From: Cavia porcellus
Taxonomy: Eukaryota > Chordata > Mammalia > Rodentia > Caviidae
Assembly: GCF_034190915.1 (NCBI RefSeq)
Contig: NW_026947503.1
Location: 17,268,532 to 17,332,531, forward strand
Direction of reading: 5' to 3'
Length of the DNA: 64,000 nucleotides
In this document: positions 32,336 through 44,693 of the stretch, piece by piece
How the letters are laid out: each line of letters opens with the position of its first letter
Position numbering within the stretch: the first letter of the stretch is position 1
Notes under the pieces: model-generated
Databases searched by the model: none
What the model was told of the DNA's origin: nothing
Seen by the model: only the letters and a program-made list of their open reading frames with translations
Translations under genes and position numbers: made by a program

Positions 32336-35300
32336 CCATCCGTGAGACTCATCCATCTCATATGAGAAAGATACATTTCTTGCATTTAGTGGGTTTCTGA
32401 GCCCAAAGAAAGTGAGGTTTCATAACCTTCACAATTTTGCAGGATCTCAGGGCTCAGGTAATGTTCAGTGTAGTGTTCACCTTATCCCCTCCCAGCTTTA
32501 CTTTGCTTTACTTTACTTACCTTCAAAATCAGTCATTGTACCTCATTTGTAGTCTCCAAACTTTTTGTAGGAAGGAAAACTTTTCAGAAAAGAAAGTTTA
32601 CAGCTAGGTATGGTTGTGCACAGAACTTCCGGGCTCTCACTCGATGTCTCCATAAGGGGTCTAAACCGCTCCAGCACCAGTCATCAGCAATCACTGTCTG
32701 ACGTTCAGTGTTGCTGGAATTTTAGATCAGCCCTTCTTAAGTTTAGGCCTTATTGTTCCTTTTCATAGAAAATTTATGTGAGAAAATTTAAAATTAAAAT
32801 TATCTCTGGGTCCACTAAAATTCAGATTTAATATTTTCCAAACCTCTTGCCACTTTTAAAAAACATGTGGCATTGTCTTGATCAAGGTCCTGGAGCTAGC
32901 CCTCTGAAATGCAGTCTTTACAGGGCACAGCTTTTCTTCCTGATCTGTTGGAAGATGGGATATAAACCACCAGTAAGAGCCAAGTAGCAATCAAAGGGCT
33001 TACTCACTGGGGTCAACCAGCACCCCAGGGTCCTCCAGTAGTTTCTCTCAATTCACCCCAGCTCTTAAATCTTTCTGTCCTTTGCTTTGAATGGGATTCA
33101 CTTTAGTTTCTTCCAAACTGCTGTAACCTTGAAGTCAGTCTTTGTTGGTGGCTTAATTCTGTCCATTACAATTTTTCTTTGACAAAATTTATAGGTTAAT
33201 TTGTTTGCATGTTCCATTTTTATTTTATTATTCTATAAAACTTGAAAAATAACTGTTGAGTTCTGCACTCAGGGAAATCTGTAAATAAATATTATAAATT
33301 GGTTTTGCATGTTAAAAAAGAAAAAAACCTTGAATTGTCTGAAACATGATTAGAGAATCACAATGGCATTGTCCTTACCCGTTTTCCTTCTAATATGCCT
33401 AGAAACTTGTCAAGCACTGTTGTTTTTCTCTTAATCTCTGGTTTTGTCATGGGCCCATTTGATCTGAAATTGAAACAGAGACCCAAGTGCTCACTAATGT
33501 TCTGTCCTCCCATTCAAGATGAAGTTTAGAAATTTTGAAGATTAAAAGGAAGAACATTCAATAGCAGGTCCTTTCTCTCTCCCTCCCCAAAGAGCACATA
33601 AACAGGATACTGACACAGCACTTGGGGCTTCTTAACAGCTGCAAATCCAGTCCTTGAAACTAAAGAATGAATAAATGAATCAATCAATCAATTAATGAAA
33701 ATGAACTGACCAAATCAACTGGCAGCTAGAATACAAGGCTGATTGCAGTCTCAGGAGGAAAAAAATCTTTTCAAGTCTAGTTCATTCCTTTCTGCCCAGT
33801 GTCTCTCCACTCTCCTTTGTCACCTTTAAGGAGATTTGCATATAAATGACATTCTTTTTATTTATTCAGAGTTCATCACTGTTGTTGCTTATTCTCCACC
33901 TGAAGTATAACCCTTACTTTGTAGCTTCATTATAAGTTGCTGTAAAAATGGTTATGTTGTCACAAAAAGCTAAGAATGACCAAAAGGAACAGAAATTCCT
34001 AATAAAGACTTGGTATCTTTCAATATGGCAAAAACCAATCTGGTTGGGGGATGGGAAAAACAAAACTATAGCTAAGCATTTCTAATTTCAAAAATATTTA
34101 GAATTTAAAAATGAAAAATAAAAATTTCACATGCATAGGATAAAGATTGAATTCCTTTGAATTCAGAAATTCTTAGACTACATGAAAAAGGTAGGGAAAA
34201 AATTAAAGAACAATGTTGAGATTAATCTCCAGGGATACTAAAAATTCTCATACTCAACATAATTCAACACACACAATTTATTGCATATTCTACTATGCAT
34301 ACATAATCTGTTATTATATTTATTCTCCATTTATACTATACAAAATGTGTACACAAACAGAATCTGTTAACATTAGCAACAAGTGGTAAGTATCATTTAC
34401 CAATATTATCTGGAATGTCATTGTCAATGTCAAACAGTAACTATAATAAAATAACAGCAGTACATTTAAGAGGTTTAAGTGTTGCACCTTCACCAGTGAA
34501 AAAACAGGAGGCAACTCTGCCAACCAGGCCAGCCAACCAGAGAGAGAGAAAGGACAGCCTTTGAGGAGCCTGATTGACTGGTGAATGGGATGAGGGCAAC
34601 CACACAAGTTGGTTTGAGAATTGTAACTCACCCGTGTCCCCAATCTTTGCTGCAGGTCAGAAAGAAGTTCTGAAATGACTGAGGGCAGCACATGGATTTG
34701 GACTTCTCTTCTTTTCCCTACAACTCTACTAAGCAGTGATGCCTTTGTTCATTTTCCTCTGTGTTTAAAGAAGACAATACCTGCATTGTGTAATTGCCTC
34801 TGTACCTTCATGCAGGAGTCTTTCCAGGAATATGGTATGGTCTACACTTTACTTCACAGAGGATGCAGTCATCACTCTAGTGTGCGTGTCACCATCACTG
34901 TTTGCCAGGAGTATTCATCTCTTTATCTAAAGCTGGTGTAAAATGACTCATATTTCCTCCCAACTGAATAAAACTATAACACTGTCATCCATTCAAAGAT
35001 AAACTGTCAGTACTTACCAGAATGTTCAAAAGCATCAATGAAGCTGTATCTAAAGCTGAAGAATGACACTTGAAGCCATCTGAAGATTTTGGCATTCAGA
35101 GATCCAAGGAATACTTGTGCTTGAAAGTATCTCTTCTTTTCTTGTTCAAAATTGTATGTTCTCTTTACACATGAGGCTTGTTGAATGTGATCAGTAGAGG
35201 GCCTCTGTGTTAGTATAAATTTAAGGATAAGATTGGGACAGAGAAAGAGGCAATGAAGGAATAAGGCTTTGCTCTTTGTGAAAGTCCCAGTGTCCACTAT

Positions 35301-35339
35301 AACCACCAATTACACATTTGCCCGGTACTGAGAGCTGGA
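32336..35339. other. Unassigned DNA, 3 kb
   Basis: No recognised mobile element apart from low-complexity GAATAAA/TCAA units near 33663-33700. ORFs up to 123 codons show no domain, signal peptide or repeat-independent support. Confidence 0.35.
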
Positions 35340-35790
35340 CAGAAGAAAAGCCATGAGTTTTGCCCTTTGATTGCATGGACTAGAGGCCCATGATTCCAGA
35401 ACTTCTGGCACCTTCTGTAGGCCAGGTCTGAGCCCAGGAGAGAGAAAGCTGCCAGCATCCCAGCCCCAGACTAGGCTGGAAGAGCAGAGGAAGGTGCAGA
35501 GGAACAGCTAAAGGTGCAAAGACGCTTGACTCCACGTCAGCCCTTCAGGGGAACCTACTTCAGCAGACGCCTCGCCTTCATCTCATTGAGAGGTTCACAC
35601 ACGGCTCCCCAGGACTGCGAGTGTCGATGTCACTTTCCTCCCCATCCAGGTAATCCAGCCTAAGAACAGAGCTGAGTTAAGCTCTGCACAACAGTTAATA
35701 CAAATGGAAACAGACTCAGCCCTTCTAGTTCTCAAAAAAATCAAAGACACTTAAGGAGGAAGAAGACAAGGACCTTGGCAATATCTGAAG
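35340..35790 (+). other. GC-richer block ending in a strong 5' splice site
   Basis: This roughly 450-bp block is clearly richer in G+C than its neighbours and ends with AAG|GTAAGT at 35790/35791, a full match to the 5' splice-site consensus. A second weaker candidate (CAG|GTAATC) lies near 35650. No long ORF, matching acceptor or protein similarity is visible, so a non-coding first exon is only a possibility. Confidence 0.25.
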
Positions 35791-36307
35791 GTAAGTGTCA
35801 AAAGAGGAGCTGGGTTTGGTTTACATCACAGAAGAGTGTTTCCAAGAAAGGAAAAGGTTTTCTTGAGGTTGTATGAAAGCAGTGACATAAGCTGTGTTGC
35901 CCAACACACAGTACATGAAGAGCTACCCAGGGCAGTGTAGATGACAGAAAACTGACAGTTTCTATCCGTGTGAAAAACCAAGTTAAACTCATTTACAAGG
36001 GTCAGTCCACTCCTTTTCAAAGCAGTTCTGGAACTGTGTGGTGGACTCCAGCTTCTCCGCGGGCTTATTAGCATTTTTAGCAGGAGATGTCAGTCACACA
36101 CAGAGCGAGGCTTTTTGTCCTCATGCTCTCCTCTTTGTATCCTTTCTGCTGAAAATGAGCTTGAAATCTTCAGAACTGAGGCTCCCTCTCAATAGCAAAC
36201 TTCAAATGAGTCAGTTTAAAGTGAAGCCTCAAAAGTAGCCTCCTCTCCAGACATTCAGAATAGAAAACTGTTCACTGGGGAAATTAAACAATCAGATAAG
36301 ATGTATT
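35791..36307. other. Unassigned sequence
   Basis: No recognised gene or repeat between the candidate splice site and the TTCC microsatellite. Confidence 0.3.
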
Positions 36308-36470
36308 CCTCCCTCCCTCCTTTTTCCCTCCCTCCCTCCCTTCCTTCCTTCCTTCCTTCCTTCCTTCTTTCCTTCCTTCCTTCCTTTCTTCCTTCCTTCC
36401 TTCCTTCCTTCCTTTCTTCCTTCCTTCCTTCCTTCCTTCCTTCCTTCCTTCCTTCCTTCCTTCTCTCCCT
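36308..36470. repeat. (TTCC)n microsatellite
   Basis: About 160 bp of TCCC then TTCC units with occasional TTTC interruptions, strongly strand-asymmetric (pyrimidine on plus). The Ser/Leu/Pro-rich and Lys/Glu/Gly-rich ORFs crossing it are artefacts. Confidence 0.97.
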
Positions 36471-36620
36471 CAACAAATATTTGCCAATAGCTTACACAAT
36501 TCTAAACTTACCACTAGGTACTGGAAGAACAGAGCTGAGAGCAAAAAGCTGCCTTCATGGATCTTCCTTTTAGTCTAGGACACTATCAACCATCAACAGA
36601 GGCAACCAGTAATTAGAGTT
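36471..36620 (-). repeat. L2-type LINE tail, reverse
   Basis: CAACAAATATTTGCCAATAG, CAGAGCTGAGAGCAAAAAGC, TGCCTTCATGGATCTTCC and TTTAGTCTAGGACACTATCA match reverse L2 ('caacaaatatttattgagc', 'tgccctcatggagcttac'). Confidence 0.7.
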
Positions 36621-36789
36621 CACTTAAGAATAAAAAAAGTCTGTGCATTCACAGAGGGCCAGCATCAGCACCTTTTGAGTTCCAAGTACTCATGAAAGGT
36701 GGAGAGTAAAAAGCCAGAATGCAGATCAGGACAGGCAAATTGCGGTCCTGAGCCCAAAGCCTTTAAGGCCACTAAACCAGCAGCGTGGT

Positions 36790-37010
36790 CATGGGTATGA
36801 GTTCAGATCTCAAATCCAGAGTTCAGTTTTGTCCCTGACAAGCTACATGGTGCTGGCCAAGATATCAATTCTCTGGGTCTCAGTTTCTTTTCTTATCAAA
36901 TGGATATAGTGGTAACCCTTTCTTTCCCACACGGGATTGAAGGAATTATGAAAGAAATGTATCCAGCACATGGTCAGTGCTGCAAGTGTTAATTATCATT
37001 ATCTTGGCCT
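36790..37010 (+). repeat. MIR SINE, plus strand
   Basis: GACAAGCTACATGGTGCTGG, GGTCTCAGTTTCTTTTCTTA, TCAAATGGATATAGTGG and CAGCACATGGTCAGTGCTGC run through most of a MIR from the tRNA-related part to the 3' end. Confidence 0.78.
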
Positions 37011-38394
37011 ACAAGTACCAAGGCACTGACATTCTTGTTCTTTTCAAGGAACTGCATACTATAAGTGTCCCAAGGATTCAAGAACATGTCATGAGCCTAT
37101 GCCTGTCACCACACTTCCACACACGAGTAAGATTTCATCTGTAGTTACCTTGTTATTTAAGATCTTAACAATGAGAAGTATTCAGAAAAATGATCTATTT
37201 GAATAAGCAAACCTTAACATAAACATAATTTTCCATTTTTCTCTTTTTGTTCTTGAAGGCAGCAATAAGAAAACCAGATACTTTTCTTTTTCATTTTAAA
37301 ATGAAAAAGAATAAAAACAATCATATAGATTTTCAAAATAAAAGAATAATTTAACAATGGTTAATATATTGCATATTGTTATGTTCAAAGTAGTTGCTCA
37401 GATTACAAGCTATAAGCATAAATAAGGATCAAACAATAGAAGAGTGAAAGCACAAACCATTTTTTTTTTGTTAATTAAAAGAAATTAGTAGTAGAGTTAT
37501 CTGTCTTGTGTGTCTCTGTGTGTATATATATATAATCTTTCCTCTTCTTTCTTCTCTGATTTCCCTATTCCAGCTGCACTTTCCTTCTGAGAACATCCCT
37601 ACCGACACACTAGGGCCCTGGCTGGGACACGCCCGTGGACAGGTGGGGCTGACAGCCTGGAAATGTCTGAAGCCACAGTGACAATCTGAGCTAAGAGTTG
37701 GTTCCCATCAATAGTCCTGGACTAGCCAGCCCAGGAAGAATCCAGGGCTCACTCACCTGGCCCTTCAGTAGGAATTTAGGTGACTGGCCTTTCCCTTATG
37801 GATATTTATTTCTTTCCCAGCTAGCGCTGTTGTTGCCTGTCTGGAATAACTGTGTGTGGCTTTGCAACCTTTATTAGAATCTTCATGGGGTGACTCTGGT
37901 AGTTTGCAATGCCTCTTTCAGAAGGGCCGTCCACAGAATGCCAGCCACTAAAGGTTCTGCAAACTCCAGAGACACACAATTTCTGTCCTCCTGTTACCCT
38001 AGAACACTGAACATCTCCCATTGACCCCATTCTTGGGGACACTGATAAGCTCATTCTTTGAGTTCACAAGAGAAGCACTCACTCACATTTTAAATGGAAA
38101 AGAAAAAAGAATTGACTTCAATGATATTACCCACTGCTTGACACGGGGTCCCCCTTCACATACACTGGAATGTGCAGGCATTTTGGGAGCTCTAATACTC
38201 ATTTCTCCCCTGTCTGCTTTACTATTTTACCCTTTAGCTCCAGAAATGGTATTACAAGGCTTTCACCCTGGCTTCCTTCATTCTTCTTATCTTTTATTGA
38301 CACCTAGTCTACAGGAAAGAATTGGTAATAACAATTTTACTACATTGAAAGCACAAAGTGATGTTAAATTATTCAGAAAGCCCTCTAATTGTGA
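37011..38394. other. Unassigned sequence
   Basis: Includes a short (TA)n near 37523-37533. The 148-codon ORF at 38021-38467 runs into a diverged L2 tail and has no recognisable domain, so I do not call it a gene. Confidence 0.35.
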
Positions 38395-38480
38395 ACTAAA
38401 ACATTATTCACTCAATAAACACTGCTATATTCCTACATTGTTATATTCTTTAAGTGTCAGGCAGTAGGCTCTAGTCTAAA
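38395..38480 (-). repeat. L2-like tail, diverged
   Basis: ATTCACTCAATAAACACTGC, then AAGTGTCAGGCAGTAGGCTC resembles the reverse L2 3' end. Confidence 0.45.
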
Positions 38481-39589
38481 ACTACATTTGCACAGTGTTT
38501 GGCAAGTTAAATAACACTTGGATAGTTCATTTTGGAGTATTAAGTCACAGACTAACAGAAATCAGCTCCTTGCTTTGTTTCTTTCTTAATTTCATCATGA
38601 TGATCATTGTTCTATATTTCACAAAGTAGCTTAAAATCTGGTTGCCTTCAGTCATATTTCCAATGTGAGTAGTCTTGAAGTTGATAAAGTGAAAATTGTA
38701 ACTCAGTAGTGACTCTGTGAACTATAAAAACATCATTGAATTAATAGTTTTCTAATAAATAAAATAACTTTTACTATAGTCTGTAATATAGAGATTACAA
38801 AGGAACAAATCAGTGTTATTCATTAGAGCAAAACTGCTGAATGTTATGGGAAATGGTTCCTCTGCACACAGCAGTCTTCTGTAAGACAGTATAAAACTGG
38901 ACATAGACTTTCAATAAAAAATGTATTCACTATTCTCCAAGCACTGAGATAAGCGTCTAAATGCCAATTTATGAAAGATATTATCCAGGATTGTAAGAAA
39001 CTTAGTACATACTGTTATTTGGTTTTACAGTAATGCACAAGGTTAGTTGTCTGAAACATTTACAGAGCGTGTTAAGCTCCCCAGATATCACTAGGAAACT
39101 GTGACTGAGGGATGAGGAAAAGCAGCTTTGGTTTACAAGTGTCTTAGGAATTTCTCAGAATCAAGAAAATATAATGAAATACACTCTGTGCTTTGAGACC
39201 TGGACTCAGGCTATTTTAAAGCAGATCTTCCAAAGTAGGAACCTGCGTGGAAACTGGCAAAATTTGTAACAGAGCACTTAAAACCAGTGAACATAGACCA
39301 GGGAAGCAACATCGATAAATCAACTGTTTGATAAGTGAGGTATTTATTTAACTTTCTAATAAATTGATCTATAGGAATTTCCTGAGGCAAAAGTGGAAGA
39401 TATTTGTTATTTTACAGCCATAAGTTTCCTGAAGCAAACAATAAAGTCATATTGATTGGGTTTTTCTAAAATTTCATTTATGTTATGTGATCTCAGTGTG
39501 CAAAGGTCCTTTTACTTTTCCAAAATATAGCTATTAAAGTAACAGACATATCTTTTGTGGTTTTTGTAGCATATTTATTTTATCTTCAA
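38481..39589. other. Unassigned AT-rich sequence
   Basis: No gene or clear repeat. A possible MIR/L2 scrap (CTCCAAGCACTGAGATAAGC) near 38935. Confidence 0.3.
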
Positions 39590-39720
39590 AATTATTACTA
39601 AGCTCTGCTATGTGAAAATCACTGTATTCTGTAATTTAGAGAACACAAGGATGAATAATGAAATGCCCTAGCAATAAGAAATCTAGTCAATAAGAAATAT
39701 AAAATTTATCATACTGCAGA
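39590..39720 (-). repeat. L2-like tail, diverged
   Basis: AAGCTCTGCTATGTGAAAAT, AGAGAACACAAGGATGAATA and GCCCTAGCAATAAGAAATC resemble reverse L2 ('ctatgtgccaggcactgt', 'acaaggatgaata'). Confidence 0.45.
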
Positions 39721-42058
39721 TGAAAGAAAAGAATGAGATGAGTTGCTAAGAGAGAGAAGCTTTCAAGACAAAGAAATTCTTGTTGTCTGAGAAATTTCAA
39801 GTGTTTTGGAGAAGAGGTGGAGTATTTTCAAATCAGTAAAGCTGAGTCACATAGACACAAAGGGATAAATGTCTCGGATGAGTGAGCTAAACAAAGAAAT
39901 AGATTTTACAAGAAACAGAAAAAAATGGCTAATATAAAAATACATCGAAATTAAAATCATACAAACATATGGGAATTATAATAAAGTAAAATTTGAAAGC
40001 TAAGCTAAAATTTTAATATTTTTACCTTACAGCAAATGAGGAACAAGGGCATATTAATCCACAATTTTATGCAAACTAATGTTTCCAAATATTAATCAAG
40101 AAGCTCCATGAAAAATGAAAGTATGTTTTGTCTCTGGAAATATTTTGCATGAGATAATCTGCAGTCTTACGTACTATCGTATAATGAAGCATGTTGAGTG
40201 AAATATAACAATCTCTCAATTACCTAGCTGATAATAAAGTAAAAGAAATCTATAGGAAGCAGATATAGATCAGACAAACCAGCACCTCCATCTCCTTGAG
40301 GAGACTGGAGGGGCCGCAGCATACAGGGTGAAGAGTTGTGAGTTCTGTGAGAGGAGAGGATTCAGAGCAGCTTCCACAAGCTTGCTTAGAAAGTCTGGGA
40401 ACTGAGGACTAATCCTCCTCTGAAAGGGCGGAGCAACAAAGAAACATCATCAGTCAGCAAAATGAGACAAAGACGGATGAAAATAGGAATCTAGAAGATA
40501 CAACCATCCCTAGACAAAACCTTGTTCTTCCACTGAACTCCTCTGCATGTCATGAGATTATCGGTGGTGTTGGTAAAATTTATTTTTAAGCTACACGTGT
40601 GACCAATAAGCTATTCCTCCTACCTAAGGTTCTTTTTTGTTACAGAAAATGTTAAATGTTTTACAAATAGAGGAAATATTTAAGAAACTCCCACAAAACA
40701 TCAAGTTTCAACAATAATCAGTAAACAGCAAAAACTGCCCTTTCAAAAAAACTGCTCAATCCCAGATTATTTTGAAGCAAAATTATATCCTTGTTTTATT
40801 TCATAAATGCTTCATCATATATCTACAAAGTACAAAGCTTTTAAAACATTCACATTGCCTTTATAACATAAAATATTAGTAATGATTTCTTATTATGAAA
40901 TATTCAAAGGTCACAATTCCCCCAACTGACTCATTGTTTTGTTTGATTTTGGTTTTATTTTCTTACAGTTTGTTAGGTTGAATCAAAATGTTTTTATTGG
41001 TGTGCCTGGGAAGTTATCCACCTACGATTTTTGTTACCCCCCACCGGCTTCCTTTCCATAACATTTGTTTGTTGAAGGAAATGGAATGTTTCTTGCCCAT
41101 AGCTTTTCACTTTCTAAAGTTTGCTGATGGCATTGCTGTGATGGATTTCAAGTTATCTTGTTTGTTTTGGAGGGAGAATTCTGTGAATGGTGATGTCTAC
41201 TTCTTACTGAATCACATCTGATGTGATTCAGAAGTACACAGTGTCTGACTGTTTTCTGCTAAGGTTAATCAGTTAGTTTGGGAATTGTCAGTTTGCTTTA
41301 TGAATTGTAAAAATTCCCACTGGCTTCTTTACTTCGTTGATCACTGCTTAAATCCATTTTTGTATTAATGCTCTAGTAGATGGCATTTTCGTGAAAAACT
41401 AAGTAGGACTTTTTCAACGAAAGCTTTTTGCTGAAATAGAGCACACATCCTAAGATGCAATACATAAATAAGATCAAATTACTCCTATTTGCTTTATTTG
41501 TGAGTTTTCAGGATCTTTCTAGGATTTTTCAAAATGGTCTTTGAAGTTTTGTGTATGTGTCAGTTCTTTGACTCTGAAATTCTTTGGTGCAATAAAATAT
41601 TCTAGACTTATCTATAGTAATCTTCCAAAATTAGAAACCAATAACTTTTTTAGGGAATTTATAGATATTAGGTATGTCACTGTTTCCTGGTCTTTTTAGT
41701 AGGCAGAGTTAGGACAGATATACACTACACAGAAATATGAGTCCCGACTGATACTTTTACTTCAAGCTTAGAATCCCATGGACTTTTGATTAATTTGTGC
41801 TACAGTTTCTTTTATAATAATACTTTAGGTTGCTAATAAATATTTAGAATTTCCTAAATAACAGGGACACACAAATTGAGAAAAGTGAACCAAAAAGGAA
41901 AACTCTGGATAGGAGAAATAGTAACTACTATTCTTTGAATGCTTCTCAGTATTTTATCCAGGCCACAGTTTAATAAGCACATAATTATCTGAATTTTCCT
42001 TTATTACATTAAAATTTTGTAAATAAACCATTTATTCTCCACAAATGCAAAATATTTC
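39721..42058. other. Repeat-poor AT-rich block
   Basis: About 2.3 kb without recognisable transposons. It contains a perfect inverted repeat at 41207-41231, described separately. A 77-codon ORF at 40988-41221 ends inside that inverted repeat and has no domain I recognise. Confidence 0.35.
41207..41231. repeat. Perfect 25-bp inverted repeat
   Basis: CTGAATCACATC (41207-41218), one T, then GATGTGATTCAG (41220-41231): 12-bp arms with a 1-bp centre. The symmetry continues outward with a 4-base offset (ACTTCT on the left, AGAAGT on the right). It is not followed by a T-run and lies in non-repeat DNA. Confidence 0.9.
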
Positions 42059-42222
42059 TTTTTTTTTTTTTTTTTATCTTTTTGAGACAGAGTCTAACTA
42101 TGAAGTTCAGGCTGGCCTTGAGCTCACTGTGTAGCCCATGCTGGTCTCAAACTTGCAAAAATCATTCTGCCTCAACTTCCTGAGTGCCAGGGTTACAGAA
42201 ATATGCCACCACACCTGTTTTA
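42059..42222 (-). mobile_element. B1-type SINE, reverse
   Basis: Poly(T), then TTTGAGACAGAGTCTAACTA, TTCAGGCTGGCCTTGAGCTC, ACTGTGTAGCCCATGCTGGT and CTGAGTGCCAGGGTTACAG: a clear reverse B1, less diverged than the 13.7-kb copy. Confidence 0.93.
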
Positions 42223-43735
42223 AAATTTTATTTTAAATATCATCCCATATATTTTCATTATCTGTAATAATTCAAGTGTTAGAGTCTCTTACCTGGCAAG
42301 GTTCCCTGTTGGTTAAGGCCTTTTGTTTATAAGTTTTTTCATCAAGCATGCTTCCATTAGAAAATTCGAAGTATCTATTTAAACTTACAGAAAGTCCAAA
42401 GTATATATTTAATACACTTATTTAATATATACTATCATACATATTCAAGCACACAAAATAGATGAAATAAAAATTTTCAAATATATATTTATTATGGTTT
42501 GTTAATACAGGAGAGAACGTAAACTCAGTTTCAGAAACCAATCATCATATCTGTTTGTCTACAGAGCATTGGGGAGAACAGGAATTTCATGAGTGGCTAC
42601 CCTGTTAGATAAATATTTGGCTTAGTGAAAAGATGTCTAATAATTGAGGGATATATCTAAGAAAACCAACATGGATATTCACTGAAAAATAAATGGAAAT
42701 AAAGAAAAAGGGGTCCATTTTAAATATTGGATGAAGGATGAAAATTCAGCAAGTTACAAAATGAACAGGAGCAATTGGAGTAGCATCAAGCAAAAAAGAA
42801 TGTTCTCCTATGACGGTGCTCAGTGATACCTACTGTGACAAAAAGGAGTTCAGAATAATCTATTAATTTTGAAACTTTCAATACTACCGCTTCACTTTTC
42901 TTCTTTCAGAGAAAAGGAAAATTCCAGTTAGAAATATGGTTTTGAAGACAATAATCAAGAAACAAAACGCATATGTGTATTTTTCTTGGAAGTAGTTTGG
43001 CAGTAACAGGAAGAAAGCAAACACATGCAGATCTGATTTTTACTTCATCGTGGACAGAAACAGGATGAAACTTCATCAGGTCTTATATTTAAAATGACCT
43101 AGTAGGAGGCACAAATTAAAGCGAGAAAAAAAAATATAGAAACAATTCTTGATAGAGCTGATATGATAGACATACATTATGTTCCAAATTAACATTTTTT
43201 TCACTTAAATTCCTAAGAGGGAAGCATATGTTGCTAATTTCAGGTGTACTTTTTAAAATTGGTATTACTAATGGAAATTCTCCTTTTTCTATACAAATTA
43301 ATTGTATATATTAATGAGATTCAGGGTGATGTTACTATACATTCCAGAGATTTTAACACACATGAAGAGCATTATAATCATGACTGCTATTTATTTACCT
43401 GAAACTTCATCTCTGAGCTCTAGCAATGGTGCACAAGTCATGAAGGTGTAATATTTGCATTTCAAAAGCAACCAGATTTTCATTTTCATTGTTATCTGCT
43501 TCCTTTTCATCAAGTGATAAGGGGCTTCAATCTACAGCATCCCACATCTGGGACATGAGATTGGGAAAGAGCCTGCCTCTGGTGCCCACTTGAATGGGAC
43601 AGGGCCAGTGCTGCTCATACGTGGCCTGGAGCTGCACTCTTCCAAAGTCAGCTTCTTCCCTAGGACAGGGTGGTGTTATGTATTCATACAAAGCCATTGC
43701 TTATTTAGTGGTACGTCACAAATGCTACAGCTTAT
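42223..43735. other. Unassigned AT-rich sequence
   Basis: No recognised gene or repeat. Slightly GC-richer at 43560-43680. Confidence 0.35.
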
Positions 43736-43849
43736 TACATTTTTTTTTTTTTTGTCTTTTCCCTTTTTATTGGTATCAAGGATCGAACTCACAACTGCCT
43801 GCTTGCAAGGCAGGCGCTTATGCCGCTGAGCTAAATCCCCAGCCCCAGC
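43736..43849 (-). mobile_element. ID-like SINE, reverse, 12-bp TSD
   Basis: TTTTTATTGGTATCAAGGAT, CGAACTCACAACTGCC, TGCTTGCAAGGCAGGCGCTT, ATGCCGCTGAGCTAAATCCC, CAGCCCC. This is the best-preserved long form, with intact GTATC and CAAGGCAGGCGC blocks. The exact TSD GCTACAGCTTAT is at 43724-43735 and 43850-43861. Low divergence suggests a young insertion. Confidence 0.96.
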
Positions 43850-43861
43850 GCTACAGCTTAT

Positions 43862-44651
43862 GCATGGAAATCCTGCCGTCAAACTTTATTAATGATTCAG
43901 TGAACTAGGTATTATACCAATTTGTTAGAAAAATTTATTTTCTTTCCTTGTTTATACTCTCCAACACTGAAAAACTAAGTAGCTACCAAGAAAAGCACTT
44001 TTTAAAAATGTATGTTAAATGAAAGTCCAAAAAAAAAAAAAAAGGCCCATTTTAGAGGCTTGGAGATTTGGACAGCAAATGAGAGACATTAATTAAACCA
44101 TTGGCATGCTGAAGCTAAAGTAAAAAATATATTTTAATCATGGAATCCTTATACGGCAGATATTAATGGAATGCCTGCTAGAATAAATGATGCAAAGAAT
44201 TAGGAATAGGACTTGATACATTTATATGAAGTATAGAGAAATAAGCAAATATAGGCATTTAGAAAATGAAATATATAACACGCTGGTGATAATGCAATTT
44301 AATTGGGAATAAATTAAATCTAGAATTAATAAACCATACACATGCATATTTTAAAATGAGTGATAATTTTTTGTGCCATGCACTTGTGTTTTATATATCC
44401 ATAACTATTGTAATTTAAATGTTTTTCTCAAAGCTATGCCCTCAGGCAGCATATGTCTGCAACTGGCCCTTCCAGAGTCTAAGCATAAATTCTTGGAAGA
44501 ATAAAAGGATAAAAAAGTGGCAGTGATCACAAGGGCAGGAAAGTCAACTTACTCTAGCTTAAACAAAGAGACACTTTATTATGAAGCACAGTATGATGTG
44601 CAAGGAAGCAAGATCCACCAGTGACACAAAGAACACTGGCAATTATCTCTC

Positions 44652-44693
<42 letters not shown>

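Noticed and set aside
36308..36470. CRISPR-like regular array
   Set aside because: Simple tetranucleotide repeat without spacers, in mammalian DNA. No array-like structure exists anywhere in the window.
36255..36573. Ser/Leu/Pro and Lys/Glu/Gly repetitive ORFs
   Set aside because: Products of the TTCC microsatellite.
38021..38467. 148-codon plus-strand ORF
   Set aside because: Longest non-transposon ORF in the area, but its 3' part overlaps a diverged L2-like tail. There is no recognised domain and no splice or promoter context.
43736..43849. tRNA gene
   Set aside because: The A and B boxes resemble tRNA-Ala, but the copy ends in an A-rich tail and has a TSD, so it is a SINE. The same reasoning applies to all other ID-like copies.
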